Shown here: positions 1-6,887 of the stretch, piece after piece
Position numbering within the stretch: the stretch's first letter is position 1
How the letters are laid out: the number at the start of each line of letters is the position of its first letter
NCBI GenBank assembly: GCA_038229875.1
Contig: JBBROA010000116.1
Coordinates: 1 to 12,718 of the forward strand
Origin: JALYUA01 sp038229875
GTDB taxonomy: Bacteria > Acidobacteriota > Thermoanaerobaculia > UBA5066 > Gp7-AA6
Direction: 5' to 3'
Length of the DNA stretch: 12,718 nt
Made by a program: the position numbers and the translations under genes
The notes under the pieces: model-generated
Databases searched by the model: none
What the model saw: only the letters and a program-made list of their open reading frames with translations
Told to the model about the DNA's origin: nothing

Positions 1-759
1 CGAAACCGACCGCCCGCATCCCTGCTGACCCTCTTCCTCGGCGCGATGTCGGGCTGTCTGCGCCTGCTAGCGCCGGCGACACCGATGGCTTCACTGGACG
101 TATCGCCCGCTCCGGCCCCGTCGGCGCCCTCTGCATGCGTCGTGGTGTTCCTGCCGGGCCGGCGCGACAGCCTCGGCGCGTATCGCCGCCATCGGTTCGC
201 GGAAATGGCGGCCGCGGCGGGAGTGTCGGCGCGGTACGTCGAGGCGGACGCGCATCTGGGTTACTACACGGACGAGAGCATCTCGAAGCGGCTCGCGCAG
301 GACATCGTGGCGCCCGCCCGCGCCGCCGGCGCCGGAAGGGTCTGGATCGTCGGCATCTCGATGGGGGGACTCGGGGGTCTCCTGATGGCCCGGGAATATC
401 CGGATCTTGCCGGTGTCGTCGCGCTCGCCCCGTTTCTCGGGGATACGGAGCCGGGGCTCGTGACAAACGCCGGCGGGCTGTCGAAATGGGCCCCGGGACC
501 GAAACGCCCGGTCGCGGACTACGAGCGCGAGCTGTGGGGCTGGCTGAAGACGTTCACCGCCGGCGGCGCCGCACGTCCGCCGGTCTACCTCGGCTTCGGT
601 CTCAGCGACGAACTCGCGCCGACCGACCGGCTCCTCGGAGACGCGCTTCCGGCCGGGCGGGTCTTCACCGCGAAGGGCGCGCACACGTGGAGCGCGTGGA
701 CGGATCTGTGGCGACAGTTTCTGGCCACCGGGGCCTTACAGAAGGATTGCGGACCATGA
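1..759 (+). CDS. Putative lipoprotein alpha/beta-hydrolase (5' end outside window)
   Basis: The reading frame is open from base 1, so the start lies upstream and the ATG at 46 is probably internal. Codons 1-19 read as the end of a signal peptide: a hydrophobic LLTLFLGA stretch followed by MSGC, a lipobox-like site whose Cys would be lipidated, then a Pro/Ala-rich linker. The rest is an alpha/beta-hydrolase fold. Numbered from the ATG at 46, the nucleophile is Ser105 in GISMGG, with probable acid Asp188 (LSDEL) and His213 (GAHTW). The VVVFLPGRRDS strand-loop after the linker probably forms the oxyanion region. Substrate is unknown; a cell-envelope esterase or thioesterase is plausible. Its stop overlaps the next start in ATGA, so the two genes are likely co-translated. 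The fold is fairly sure, lipoprotein status moderate, since Met at lipobox -3 is not ideal. Confidence 0.8.
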   Translation, partial: RNRPPASLLTLFLGAMSGCLRLLAPATPMASLDVSPAPAPSAPSACVVVFLPGRRDSLGAYRRHRFAEMAAAAGVSARYVEADAHLGYYTDESISKRLAQDIVAPARAAGAGRVWIVGISMGGLGGLLMAREYPDLAGVVALAPFLGDTEPGLVTNAGGLSKWAPGPKRPVADYERELWGWLKTFTAGGAARPPVYLGFGLSDELAPTDRLLGDALPAGRVFTAKGAHTWSAWTDLWRQFLATGALQKDCGP

Positions 760-1484
760 GCGAACTCGCTCTCTCGGGGAAGACCGCCGTCGTCACCGGC
801 GGCACCGGCGCGCTCGGCGCCGCGGTGGTCGCGGCCCTCCTCGCGGAAGGTGTGCGCGTCGCGGTTCCGTATCGCAAGGCGGGCGAGCTCGAGCGGCTCC
901 GCGCCGAACGCTCCCTCAAGCGTTACGGCGACGCGCTCTCGGGCGCGATGCTCGACCTGACGGACGAGGCCGCCGTGCTGGCGTGGGGGGAATCCGTCGC
1001 GAGAGGTTTCGGACGCCTCGACGTCCTCGTCAACGCCGCCGGGTCCTTCGCGGGCGGCAAGCCCGTGCACGAGACGCCGTGGGCGGTGTGGCAGCAGCAG
1101 ATCGACACGAACCTGAAGACCGCGGTGCTCGCGTCGCGCGCCGCCGTCCCCGCGATGATCCGGGGCGGAAGCGGCGCGATCGTGAACGTGTCGAGCCGCC
1201 CGGCCGAGGGCTCCGGCGAGGGGATCGGGGCATACGCCGCATCGAAGCGCGCGATCCTTCAGCTGACCGAGGCCATGGCAGCGGAGCTCCGCGGCGCGGG
1301 CATCACGGTGAACGCCATCCTTCCGTCGACGATCGACTCTCCGGCGAACCGGAGCGCGATGCCGGGCGCGGACTACTCGAAATGGGTCTCGCCCGACGAG
1401 ATCGCGCGCGTCGTCGTCTTCTTAGCCGGCCCCGACGCGCGCATCGTCAGCGGCGCGCACCTGCCCGTCTACGGAAACGCCTGA
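756..1484 (+). CDS. Short-chain dehydrogenase/reductase (SDR), 242 aa
   Basis: This is a classical-length SDR oxidoreductase that should use NAD(P)H on a small carbonyl or hydroxyl substrate in the cytoplasm. Visible motifs in order: the Rossmann glycine motif TGGTGALG near residues 16-23, the structural NAAG motif, the catalytic Ser in NVSS, and the YAASK motif supplying Tyr and Lys. The C-terminal VSGAHLPVYG matches the usual SDR 'SG..l.VdGG' ending but lacks the double glycine. I chose the ATG at 756 because an AGAAGGA ribosome site lies at 740-746 and the start overlaps the upstream stop (ATGA), implying translational coupling. The frame continues open upstream to 135, but that part is antisense/out-of-frame shadow of the hydrolase gene. 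Its 3' end overlaps the convergent small membrane protein gene by 16 bases. The substrate cannot be read from sequence. Confidence 0.9.
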   Translation: MSELALSGKTAVVTGGTGALGAAVVAALLAEGVRVAVPYRKAGELERLRAERSLKRYGDALSGAMLDLTDEAAVLAWGESVARGFGRLDVLVNAAGSFAGGKPVHETPWAVWQQQIDTNLKTAVLASRAAVPAMIRGGSGAIVNVSSRPAEGSGEGIGAYAASKRAILQLTEAMAAELRGAGITVNAILPSTIDSPANRSAMPGADYSKWVSPDEIARVVVFLAGPDARIVSGAHLPVYGNA

Positions 1485-1702
1485 GGCGGAATCACCGGGG
1501 GATCTCCGGCCACGCGGCCGCGGTCGATCGGCCACGGGTTCAATGCGAGGTACCAGAGCACGACGAGATTCAAGATCGGCACGTACATCAGGAGACTCAT
1601 CGGGCCGGGGAAGCCCAACCGCTCGGCGATCCGCCAGAGCGGGTAGCCGACCGCCGCAAGCACGATCAGACTGAAGAGGCAGCTGGCGAATCCTGAGAAC
1701 AT
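1469..1702 (-). CDS. Small two-span membrane protein, 77 aa
   Basis: A short protein with two hydrophobic segments: about residues 5-22 (CLFSLIVLAAVGYPLW) and 36-54 (SLLMYVPILNLVVLWYLAL). Between them lies RIAERLGFPGP, and the tail is Pro-rich. The 'R.GFPGPMSLLMYVPILNLVVLWYLA' arrangement (given here in pieces) resembles a common uncharacterised class of small inner-membrane proteins; I know no function for it. The ATG at 1702 is preceded by an excellent AAAGGAGGG at 1708-1716, five bases away, which strongly supports a real gene despite its size. It lies only 23 bases after the cytochrome c stop on the same strand, so it is probably the third gene of the sulfite dehydrogenase unit. It could be an anchor or assembly aid for that enzyme, or merely co-transcribed; context is the only evidence. 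Confidence 0.72.
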   Translation of the reverse strand: MFSGFASCLFSLIVLAAVGYPLWRIAERLGFPGPMSLLMYVPILNLVVLWYLALNPWPIDRGRVAGDPPVIPPQAFP

Positions 1703-1707
1703 GACCG

Positions 1708-1716
1708 CCCTCCTTT
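1708..1716 (-). promoter_or_regulatory. Strong ribosome binding site of the 77-aa membrane protein
   Basis: The minus strand reads AAAGGAGGG five bases before the ATG at 1702. This near-perfect Shine-Dalgarno match, inside the 23-base gap after the cytochrome c gene, decides the start and argues that the small frame is translated. Confidence 0.75.
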
Positions 1717-1725
1717 GACGCGTTT

Positions 1726-2145
1726 TTATTTTCCCGCGGGACGCGTGGCGATCGGATCCCAGGGCCCCGCGTCCGGACCGAAGTTCTTGAGCAGATAGCC
1801 GACGAGCTCCTCCCGGCGGTCGGCGGGGACGTCCGCGCCCCAGCCCGTCATCTTCGTGATTTCCGCACCCCACTGCTTTTCCGTCAGCCGCTGCTGCGCG
1901 ACCAGATCGACGGAGTGGCAGGCGAGGCAGGCCTGGTCCGCGATCGCTTTCGAGGGCCCCGCCGGGAACTCGGCGAGCTTCGTCCCCAGGAGAGGCAGGC
2001 GCGGGTCGAATGTCGCCGCGGCGATGTGTTTCGACTTCGCGGGGGCCTTCTTCTTCTTTGCTCGCCTCGCCGACGCCCCAGAGGGGCACAGCAAGAGCGC
2101 GGCGAGAGCGAGCGCCAGTGCGGGAGCGACGCGCCCGCCCCTCAC
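1726..2145 (-). CDS. Mono-heme cytochrome c, probable sulfite dehydrogenase electron-accepting subunit (SorB-like), 139 aa
   Basis: An exported c-type cytochrome. A Sec signal peptide covers about residues 1-26 (GGRVAPALALALAALLLC, then ASA before the cut). A Lys-rich stretch KKKKAPAK follows. A single heme site CLACH is at residues 73-77, with His77 as one axial ligand; Met99 in ITKMTGWGA is a candidate second ligand. The REELVGYLLKNFGP helix near the C terminus is typical of small class I cytochromes. The start is taken as GTG at 2145 because it gives a complete signal peptide and overlaps the molybdoenzyme stop as GTGA. Coupling to that gene suggests it takes electrons from the molybdenum enzyme in the periplasm, as SorB does for SorA or SoxD for SoxC. 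Heme attachment is certain from the motif; partner assignment rests on context. Confidence 0.87.
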   Translation of the reverse strand: MRGGRVAPALALALAALLLCPSGASARRAKKKKAPAKSKHIAAATFDPRLPLLGTKLAEFPAGPSKAIADQACLACHSVDLVAQQRLTEKQWGAEITKMTGWGADVPADRREELVGYLLKNFGPDAGPWDPIATRPAGK

Positions 2146-3320
2146 CCCTCCACCTCGATCGACGCCGAATGCCATCCGTTGTGCAGATACCCGCTCGGGT
2201 TCCAGGGCGCTTCCTTCGGCTGGACCGCTCCGCGGCTGTCGGTGGCGCGGACGCGAAGGGTGCGCCTGCCAGCAGAGGAAGGGCTCCAGCGGTATGACCA
2301 GAGCCTCCAGGCCCAGGGATCGTGCTGCGGGTCGAGCTCCGCGGGCTGCCACGTCTGCCCATCGTCGTCGGTGACGTCCACGCGCGCGATGTCCGCCGCA
2401 CCCGAGAAGGCAAATCCGCGCACGAGCACGGGAGCCCCGACGCGGGCACGCGCGGGAGCTTCCGTCACGTTCGATTTGACGAAGAGCTCCGTGACCGGAC
2501 GCATCTCGGAAGCGGGGATCACGACACCCGGAGCGCCCGGCTCCTTCGGATAGCGGTAGGCGGTCTCCATGTAGAAACCCTTCTGAGGCTCCGGCTGCAC
2601 CGAGAGCCGCTCGAGCCACTTCATCCAGTGGTCGCCGGCCCAGCCGGGAACGACCAGGCGGGCGGGGCCTCCGTGGAGGGCGGGCAGAGGCTCTCCGTTC
2701 ATCTCGTCGGCGATGATGGCGTCGGCGAGGACCTTCTCCATCTCGATGCTCCGGTGGAACGGGGGCACTCGGACCGGCGGCTTGTCGCTTCCGAACGTGT
2801 GCAGGTGCTTCCCCGTGGCCTTCAGCCCGGCGCGGTCGAGCAGGTCGCGCAGGCGCACTCCCCCCCAGCGGGCGTTTCCGACGGCCCCGTACTTCCACTG
2901 CACGCCCGGAATCGACGGTTGAAAGAGCCCCCGCCCATTTCCGGCGCACTGGAGCACGCACGTCACGGACGTGCGCGGGAGCCCGCGCAGATCCTGGGCC
3001 GTCAGGCGCAGAGGCCGCTCGACCTCGCCGTCGATCGTCAGGGTCCATCCCCTGTGGCCCGAATACTGGGGCGTCCAGTGGTGGCGCACGAAGAACAGGT
3101 CGTTCGGGGTCAGGTACGTCGTCAGCGCGTCGAGAGGGGTTTCGGCGTCCAGGGCGTACCCGTTTCGCTGGAGGAGGCGCCGACGCGCGACCGGGATCCC
3201 GTCCGACGACGATAAGGCAGCCAGCGCCCCGCCGGGGACGAGCGCGGCTGCTCCGGCTAAAGCGAGAAAGCGGCGGCGATCGATCGGGGCGCCGCTCACG
3301 ACGCCATCACTCTTCTTCAT
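2142..3320 (-). CDS. sorA: Tat-exported molybdopterin sulfite oxidase/dehydrogenase (SorA/SoxC-type), 392 aa
   Basis: A sulfite-oxidase-family molybdoenzyme, expected to oxidise sulfite to sulfate in the periplasm. Residues 15-35 hold a twin-arginine signal (DRRRFLALAG, then an Ala-rich core), which fits export of a folded cofactor-loaded protein. NDLFFVRHH (73-81) is the family's N-terminal pterin-contact region. CVLQCAGNGR (121-130) carries the molybdenum-ligating Cys, most likely Cys125; animal enzymes have CAGNRR here, so the first Arg is Gly. GNARWGGVRLRDLL (149-161), VPGWAGDHWMKWL (224-236) and a C-terminal dimerisation domain (about 268-390, ending NPSGYLHNGWHSA) complete the usual plan. 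There is no cytochrome b5 or heme domain, so electrons must leave to a partner, the overlapping cytochrome c gene. The ATG at 3320 has a GGAGGG site just upstream. SorA and SoxC cannot be separated with certainty; no soxXYZAB genes are present here. Confidence 0.88.
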   Translation of the reverse strand: MKKSDGVVSGAPIDRRRFLALAGAAALVPGGALAALSSSDGIPVARRRLLQRNGYALDAETPLDALTTYLTPNDLFFVRHHWTPQYSGHRGWTLTIDGEVERPLRLTAQDLRGLPRTSVTCVLQCAGNGRGLFQPSIPGVQWKYGAVGNARWGGVRLRDLLDRAGLKATGKHLHTFGSDKPPVRVPPFHRSIEMEKVLADAIIADEMNGEPLPALHGGPARLVVPGWAGDHWMKWLERLSVQPEPQKGFYMETAYRYPKEPGAPGVVIPASEMRPVTELFVKSNVTEAPARARVGAPVLVRGFAFSGAADIARVDVTDDDGQTWQPAELDPQHDPWAWRLWSYRWSPSSAGRRTLRVRATDSRGAVQPKEAPWNPSGYLHNGWHSASIEVEG

Positions 3321-3387
3321 TGACCCTCCGGGTCTCAAGAGTCTAGATGAAAGGGGGCCGGCGAGACAGCGATTCCGCCCGGCTCCG

Positions 3388-3406
3388 GGAGCGGTCTCTC
3401 CGCTCC
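3388..3406 (-). terminator. Hairpin between xth and the sulfite dehydrogenase genes, possible terminator
   Basis: A perfect 7-bp inverted repeat, GGAGCGG / CCGCTCC, with a 5-base loop lies 16 bases past the exonuclease III stop and upstream of sorA. It would fold in minus-strand RNA. There is no clear U-tract after it, so it may be a weak or Rho-assisted terminator, or an mRNA-end hairpin. It suggests that the sulfite unit has its own promoter in the ~70 bases before 3320; a poor -10-like TAGACT at 3345-3340 is the only candidate seen. Confidence 0.4.
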
Positions 3407-3421
3407 GACGCGAAGACGGCG

Positions 3422-4168
3422 CTACGTCGCGAAAACGCAGACGACCGGGGCGTGGTCGCTCGTCCCGACCTCCCGGCGGACCACGCACTCCGTGACTTTT
3501 CCGGCGAGCGCCGCGCTCGCGAGCACGTAATCGAGTCTCCATCCGATGTTGCGCTGCCGCATGTTGCGCCACGGCGCCCACCAGGTGAAGAGGCCGTCGT
3601 TGTCCGGCTCCCGCGCACGGCCGATGTCGACGAGGCCGTGCGAAAGAATGCCTTCGAAGAGCGTCCGTTCTTCCGGCAGCTGGCCGATCACGGGCCGGCG
3701 CTCCTTCGGATGGACGTCGATATCCGCGCGCGCCACGTTCAGGTCTCCACAGAGGACGAGAATCTCGCCGCTCTTCTTCGCGGCCGCGGCGTACTGCTCC
3801 ATCGCATTCAAGAACCGCATCTTCGCGGCGAAGTCCTTCCCGCCGTTCGGGACGTAGATCGAAGCGACGGTGAGCCCGAGCAGGCGGGCCGTGACGATGC
3901 GGTTTTCGTGATCGAACTCCGGATGAGCGAACGCCGGCTTTTCGGGGAACCGGTCCTTCGACACGTGAAGGCCGACACCGGAATAACCGCCGGCGCCGTG
4001 CCAGTAACACCAGTAGCCCTCCATTTCGCAGAGCGCCGCAGGTACCTGGGCCGACGACGCCTTGATCTCCTGCAGGCACACGACGTCGGGCCGCTCCCGC
4101 TCGACCCACTCCTGGAACTGCGCCTGCCGGGCGCGGATTCCGTTGACGTTCCAGGTCGCGATTTTCAT
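3422..4168 (-). CDS. xth: Exodeoxyribonuclease III / AP endonuclease, 248 aa
   Basis: Base-excision-repair nuclease of the exonuclease III / AP endonuclease family: it cuts the backbone at abasic sites and trims 3' blocking groups. The full set of family motifs is visible in order: WNVNG (6-10, Asn7), CLQEIK (31-36, Glu34 metal ligand), YVPNG (105-109, catalytic Tyr), GDLNVA (141-146, Asp142/Asn144), the W-R-L-D-Y segment (210-214, Asp213) and TSDHAP (236-241, the Asp-His catalytic pair). At 248 residues it is slightly shorter than E. coli ExoIII (268) but looks intact. The ATG at 4168 begins exactly at the conserved MKIATWN. It overlaps the stop of the upstream coiled-coil gene in ATGA, so translation is probably coupled. 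A hairpin follows its stop. Confidence 0.95.
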   Translation of the reverse strand: MKIATWNVNGIRARQAQFQEWVERERPDVVCLQEIKASSAQVPAALCEMEGYWCYWHGAGGYSGVGLHVSKDRFPEKPAFAHPEFDHENRIVTARLLGLTVASIYVPNGGKDFAAKMRFLNAMEQYAAAAKKSGEILVLCGDLNVARADIDVHPKERRPVIGQLPEERTLFEGILSHGLVDIGRAREPDNDGLFTWWAPWRNMRQRNIGWRLDYVLASAALAGKVTECVVRREVGTSDHAPVVCVFAT

Positions 4169-4428
4169 TCCGGCGGCGACGCTAGTGCGAGCTCGGCGAG
4201 CCGGGCGCGCAGCTCGTCCCGGGCCGCCTCGAGCGCGCGGCGACGGCCCTCGTTTTCGGTCTTCGAGAGCTGGTCCTCGATCCGCGCGAGCGACAGTTCC
4301 AGGGAATGGGCTTCGGTGCGGCGCTCAGCGTCCCGGCGGGAGCCGCTGCCGGGAGCGCGGCGCGCCTCGCGCGCGTCTTCTTTCTCCGCCGCCAGATCCT
4401 CTTCGCTGCGCCCCCATCCCCGCGCCAT
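4165..4428 (-). CDS. Small charged coiled-coil protein, 87 aa, coupled to xth
   Basis: Not a family I can name. The protein is very rich in Glu, Arg and Ala. Residues 40-82 form one probable long helix or coiled coil (LELSLARIEDQL, RRRALEAARDELRARLAEL show leucines at heptad-like spacing), preceded by a basic, Gly/Ser-containing hinge (RRAPGSGSRRD). There is no signal peptide or membrane span, so it should be cytoplasmic. The ATG at 4428 is the only sensible start: the frame upstream runs into the G+C-rich repeat array. No Shine-Dalgarno site is visible before it. The stop overlaps the xth ATG in ATGA, so it may be made with, and conceivably bind, exonuclease III; that partnership is inference only. 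Codon use and the stop-start overlap favour a real gene over a chance frame. Confidence 0.6.
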   Translation of the reverse strand: MARGWGRSEEDLAAEKEDAREARRAPGSGSRRDAERRTEAHSLELSLARIEDQLSKTENEGRRRALEAARDELRARLAELALASPPE

Positions 4429-4434
4429 GGGCGG

Positions 4435-4440
4435 AGCATA
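4435..4440 (-). promoter_or_regulatory. Possible -10 box (TATGCT) for a leaderless coiled-coil/xth transcript
   Basis: On the minus strand TATGCT stands six bases before the ATG at 4428, which itself lacks a ribosome site. That spacing would place the transcription start at or next to the ATG, giving a leaderless mRNA. No -35 box can be defined because the octamer array lies upstream. Weak, single-motif evidence. Confidence 0.22.
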
Positions 4441-4467
4441 TCGGGAGGAGGCGCGCGGGGAGAAACC

Positions 4468-4523
4468 GGCGGCGCTGCGGCGCGGCGGCGTGGCGGCGTG
4501 GCGGCGCTGCGGCGTGGCGGCTC
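4468..4523. repeat. G+C-rich 8-bp-period tandem array, seven degenerate units
   Basis: Seven consecutive octamers in phase: GGCGGCGC, TGCGGCGC, GGCGGCGT (twice), GGCGGCGC, TGCGGCGT, GGCGGCTC. Changes concentrate at the first and last positions of the unit. The array fills half of the 116-base gap between the alpha/beta hydrolase stop (4545) and the coiled-coil start (4428). The period is 8, so it is not a codon repeat. A GCGC-TGCG-GCGC palindrome (4472-4483) could fold. The unit resembles that of the array at 9857-9896. Confidence 0.75.
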
Positions 4524-4544
4524 GGAGCGGCCCGCGGAAGACGA

Positions 4545-5174
4545 TCAGCGCGCCGGCGGCAGTCCGGCGACGAACTCCGCCGCTCGGGCGATTCCCTCCT
4601 CGAGGTTCTGCGCGAGCGTCCGTCCGGAGCGCGCCCTTGGCTTCCAGGAATGCTCCCCGTCCTCGATCCAGGTGACGCGGATCGACGGCGACAGCGCATA
4701 GCCTTCGACGTCGGACGGCGTCCCGAACGGATCGCGGGTGCCCTGGAGGACGAGCGCGGGCGTGCGCAGGGTCGCCAGGTGGCGGGTCCGCAGGCGGTCG
4801 GGCTGCCCGGGCGGGTGGAACGGATATCCCAGGCAGAGGAGCCCGCGCGCCCCGACCTCGTCGGCGACAAGGCTCGCGATACGGCCGCCCATCGACTTTC
4901 CGCCGATCACGAGCGCCGGTCCTCCTCCGAGACGCTCGACGGCGGCGCTCCATGCCTCTCTCAAAACCGGCTCCCGGTCCGGAGCGCCCCCTCGTCCGGT
5001 TTCGCGGCGTGCGCGCATGTACGGAAACTCGAATCGCGCCACCCGGAAGCCGGCCGCGGCAAGGCCGGCGGCGAAATCGTTCATGAAAGGAGAATCCATC
5101 GGGCCCCCCGCGCCGTGCGCCAGGACGACCGTCGGCGCGCCCTCGGCGCCGTCGAAGAGAAACTCGGGCGCCAT
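4545..5174 (-). CDS. KANL3/Tex30-type alpha/beta-hydrolase, 209 aa
   Basis: A compact cytoplasmic alpha/beta hydrolase of the family that includes bacterial 'dienelactone-hydrolase-like' proteins and eukaryotic Tex30/KANL3. Numbered from the ATG at 5174: VVLAHGAGGPMDSPF (17-31) gives the oxyanion HGAGG loop; FPYMRARRETG is the family's 'FpYm' motif; GGKSMGGRIA holds the nucleophile Ser94; GTRDPFG holds Asp148; DGEHSWKP holds His175. All triad residues are present and the length is normal. No signal peptide is seen. A GTG at 5177 directly precedes the ATG; a GGAGG lies at suitable distance for either, so the start is uncertain by one codon. It follows the 200-aa gene by about 49 bases on the same strand, so co-transcription is likely. 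The substrate is unknown. Confidence 0.88.
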   Translation of the reverse strand: MAPEFLFDGAEGAPTVVLAHGAGGPMDSPFMNDFAAGLAAAGFRVARFEFPYMRARRETGRGGAPDREPVLREAWSAAVERLGGGPALVIGGKSMGGRIASLVADEVGARGLLCLGYPFHPPGQPDRLRTRHLATLRTPALVLQGTRDPFGTPSDVEGYALSPSIRVTWIEDGEHSWKPRARSGRTLAQNLEEGIARAAEFVAGLPPAR

Positions 5175-5223
5175 CACGGGAGCCTCCGCACGCCGCGAGA
5201 GGGCGCCCGACGCGGGCAGCTTG

Positions 5224-5826
5224 TCATCGCGGCGCCCCGCTCTCCTCGAACGCGATCTCGATCACCGGATGGAGCTCGAAGCCGCTCGAGGCGGCGCCCG
5301 GCTGGAAGTGCGTGAAATCGAAGAATCCCACGCCGGTCACGACGACCGGCCAGCCGCCGGGCGGCTTTTTCCCGCGGGCGCGCGCCCCGACCTCGGAGCG
5401 CGCGCGCCGGAAGCGCTCCTCGAAGCCGCGTCCGCGTCCTTCCGCCGGGTCCGGAATCTCGACGACCATCGTCCGGTCCGGTGCCCCGGGGTCCGCGATC
5501 ACGAGATGGAGGTCGCGGTCGAGCTGCCAGTGCACGCCGACGAGACGGGCGTGAACCCGATAGAGCGTGGTCTCCGCGGGAGAGACGCGTGTCTCCTCCG
5601 GCAGCGGTCCCGCCGGGCGCGGAACGCGCGTCAGAGCGGACACCGTGGTTTCGACCGGAGCCAGAACGACGCGGCCGCGGGTCTCGTCCGTCAGGGTCTT
5701 GACCTTCCATCTCTTGTGGGCGAAGTAGTGCTCGAGCGCGAAAAAAAGGATCAGAAACTCGACGACGAGCAGCGAGATGAACGGGGTCCTGGAGTCGAAA
5801 CGCGCCATCTCGCGGGAGTCTGTCAT
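5224..5826 (-). CDS. Unrecognised membrane-anchored protein with Asp/His/Glu clusters, 200 aa
   Basis: No family I can name. A short N-terminus is followed by one hydrophobic segment (about 14-34, PFISLLVVEFLILFFAL) that would act as a signal anchor, then basic HKRWKVK and an outside domain. The soluble part has three striking clusters: HWQLDRDLHLVI (99-110), GVGFFDFTH (165-173) and FELHPVIEI (183-191). These place Asp103, Asp105, His107, Asp170, His173, Glu184 and His186 in positions that look like a metal or active site. I recall similar clusters in uncharacterised secreted bacterial proteins but cannot assign a function. Start is uncertain: at the ATG 5826 a GGAGGG touches the codon, which is too close; the ATG at 5808 (residue 7) is the alternative and keeps the membrane segment. 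It lies 47 bases after the TPM-protein gene and before the hydrolase, probably one transcript. Confidence 0.72.
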   Translation of the reverse strand: MTDSREMARFDSRTPFISLLVVEFLILFFALEHYFAHKRWKVKTLTDETRGRVVLAPVETTVSALTRVPRPAGPLPEETRVSPAETTLYRVHARLVGVHWQLDRDLHLVIADPGAPDRTMVVEIPDPAEGRGRGFEERFRRARSEVGARARGKKPPGGWPVVVTGVGFFDFTHFQPGAASSGFELHPVIEIAFEESGAPR

Positions 5827-5873
5827 CCCTCCGGTTGGACGGGCCCGGGTCCCGCGATGTCAGCCCCGTCGGG

Positions 5874-6737
<864 letters not shown>

Positions 6738-6832
6738 GCCCCGCAATGTATGGCAGCCGGGGGGCGGCACGCTCCCGGAAAAACGCTCGCGGGAGGGGTT
6801 GAAACCTTCCTGTGCCCGGCCCGTAACTCCTC

Positions 6833-6838
6833 TTGACA
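6833..6838 (+). promoter_or_regulatory. Probable -35 box (TTGACA) of the padR-permease unit
   Basis: A perfect TTGACA stands 50 bases before the PadR start. At 17-base spacing the -10 hexamer would be GAGACT (6856-6861), a poor match as often seen in G+C-rich genomes. The 150-base gap (6738-6887) also must hold the minus-strand promoter of the TPM gene; TACATT at 6748-6743 on that strand is a weak -10 candidate. Confidence 0.5.
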
Positions 6839-6840
6839 TT

Positions 6841-6868
6841 CGACAGGAGCGGACGGAGACTCCTGTCG
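6841..6868. promoter_or_regulatory. Inverted repeat, likely PadR operator
   Basis: CGACAGGAG (6841-6849) and CTCCTGTCG (6860-6868) form a perfect 9-bp dyad with a 10-base spacer, immediately downstream of the TTGACA box and covering the expected -10 region. Half-site centres are 19 bases apart, close to two helical turns, which suits a dimeric winged-helix repressor. PadR proteins commonly bind such sites in their own promoters; binding here is inferred. Confidence 0.6.
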
Positions 6869-6887
6869 GATCTCGAAAGGAGACCAA

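Noticed and set aside
2322..3215. Plus-strand frame of 297 codons
   Set aside because: Antisense to the sulfite oxidase gene, whose Tat signal and CAGN motif are unmistakable.
1726..3320. A complete Sox thiosulfate-oxidation locus
   Set aside because: Only a SoxC/SorA-like enzyme and a mono-heme cytochrome are present; no soxX, soxY, soxZ, soxA or soxB genes are in the window.
4468..4523. Possible CRISPR array
   Set aside because: Units are 8 bp, contiguous and without spacers; no cas genes are nearby.
6738..6887. Small gene or RNA gene in the divergent gap
   Set aside because: The 150 bases are accounted for by promoter, operator and ribosome-site signals; no coding frame with a start and ribosome site and no tRNA-like fold was seen.
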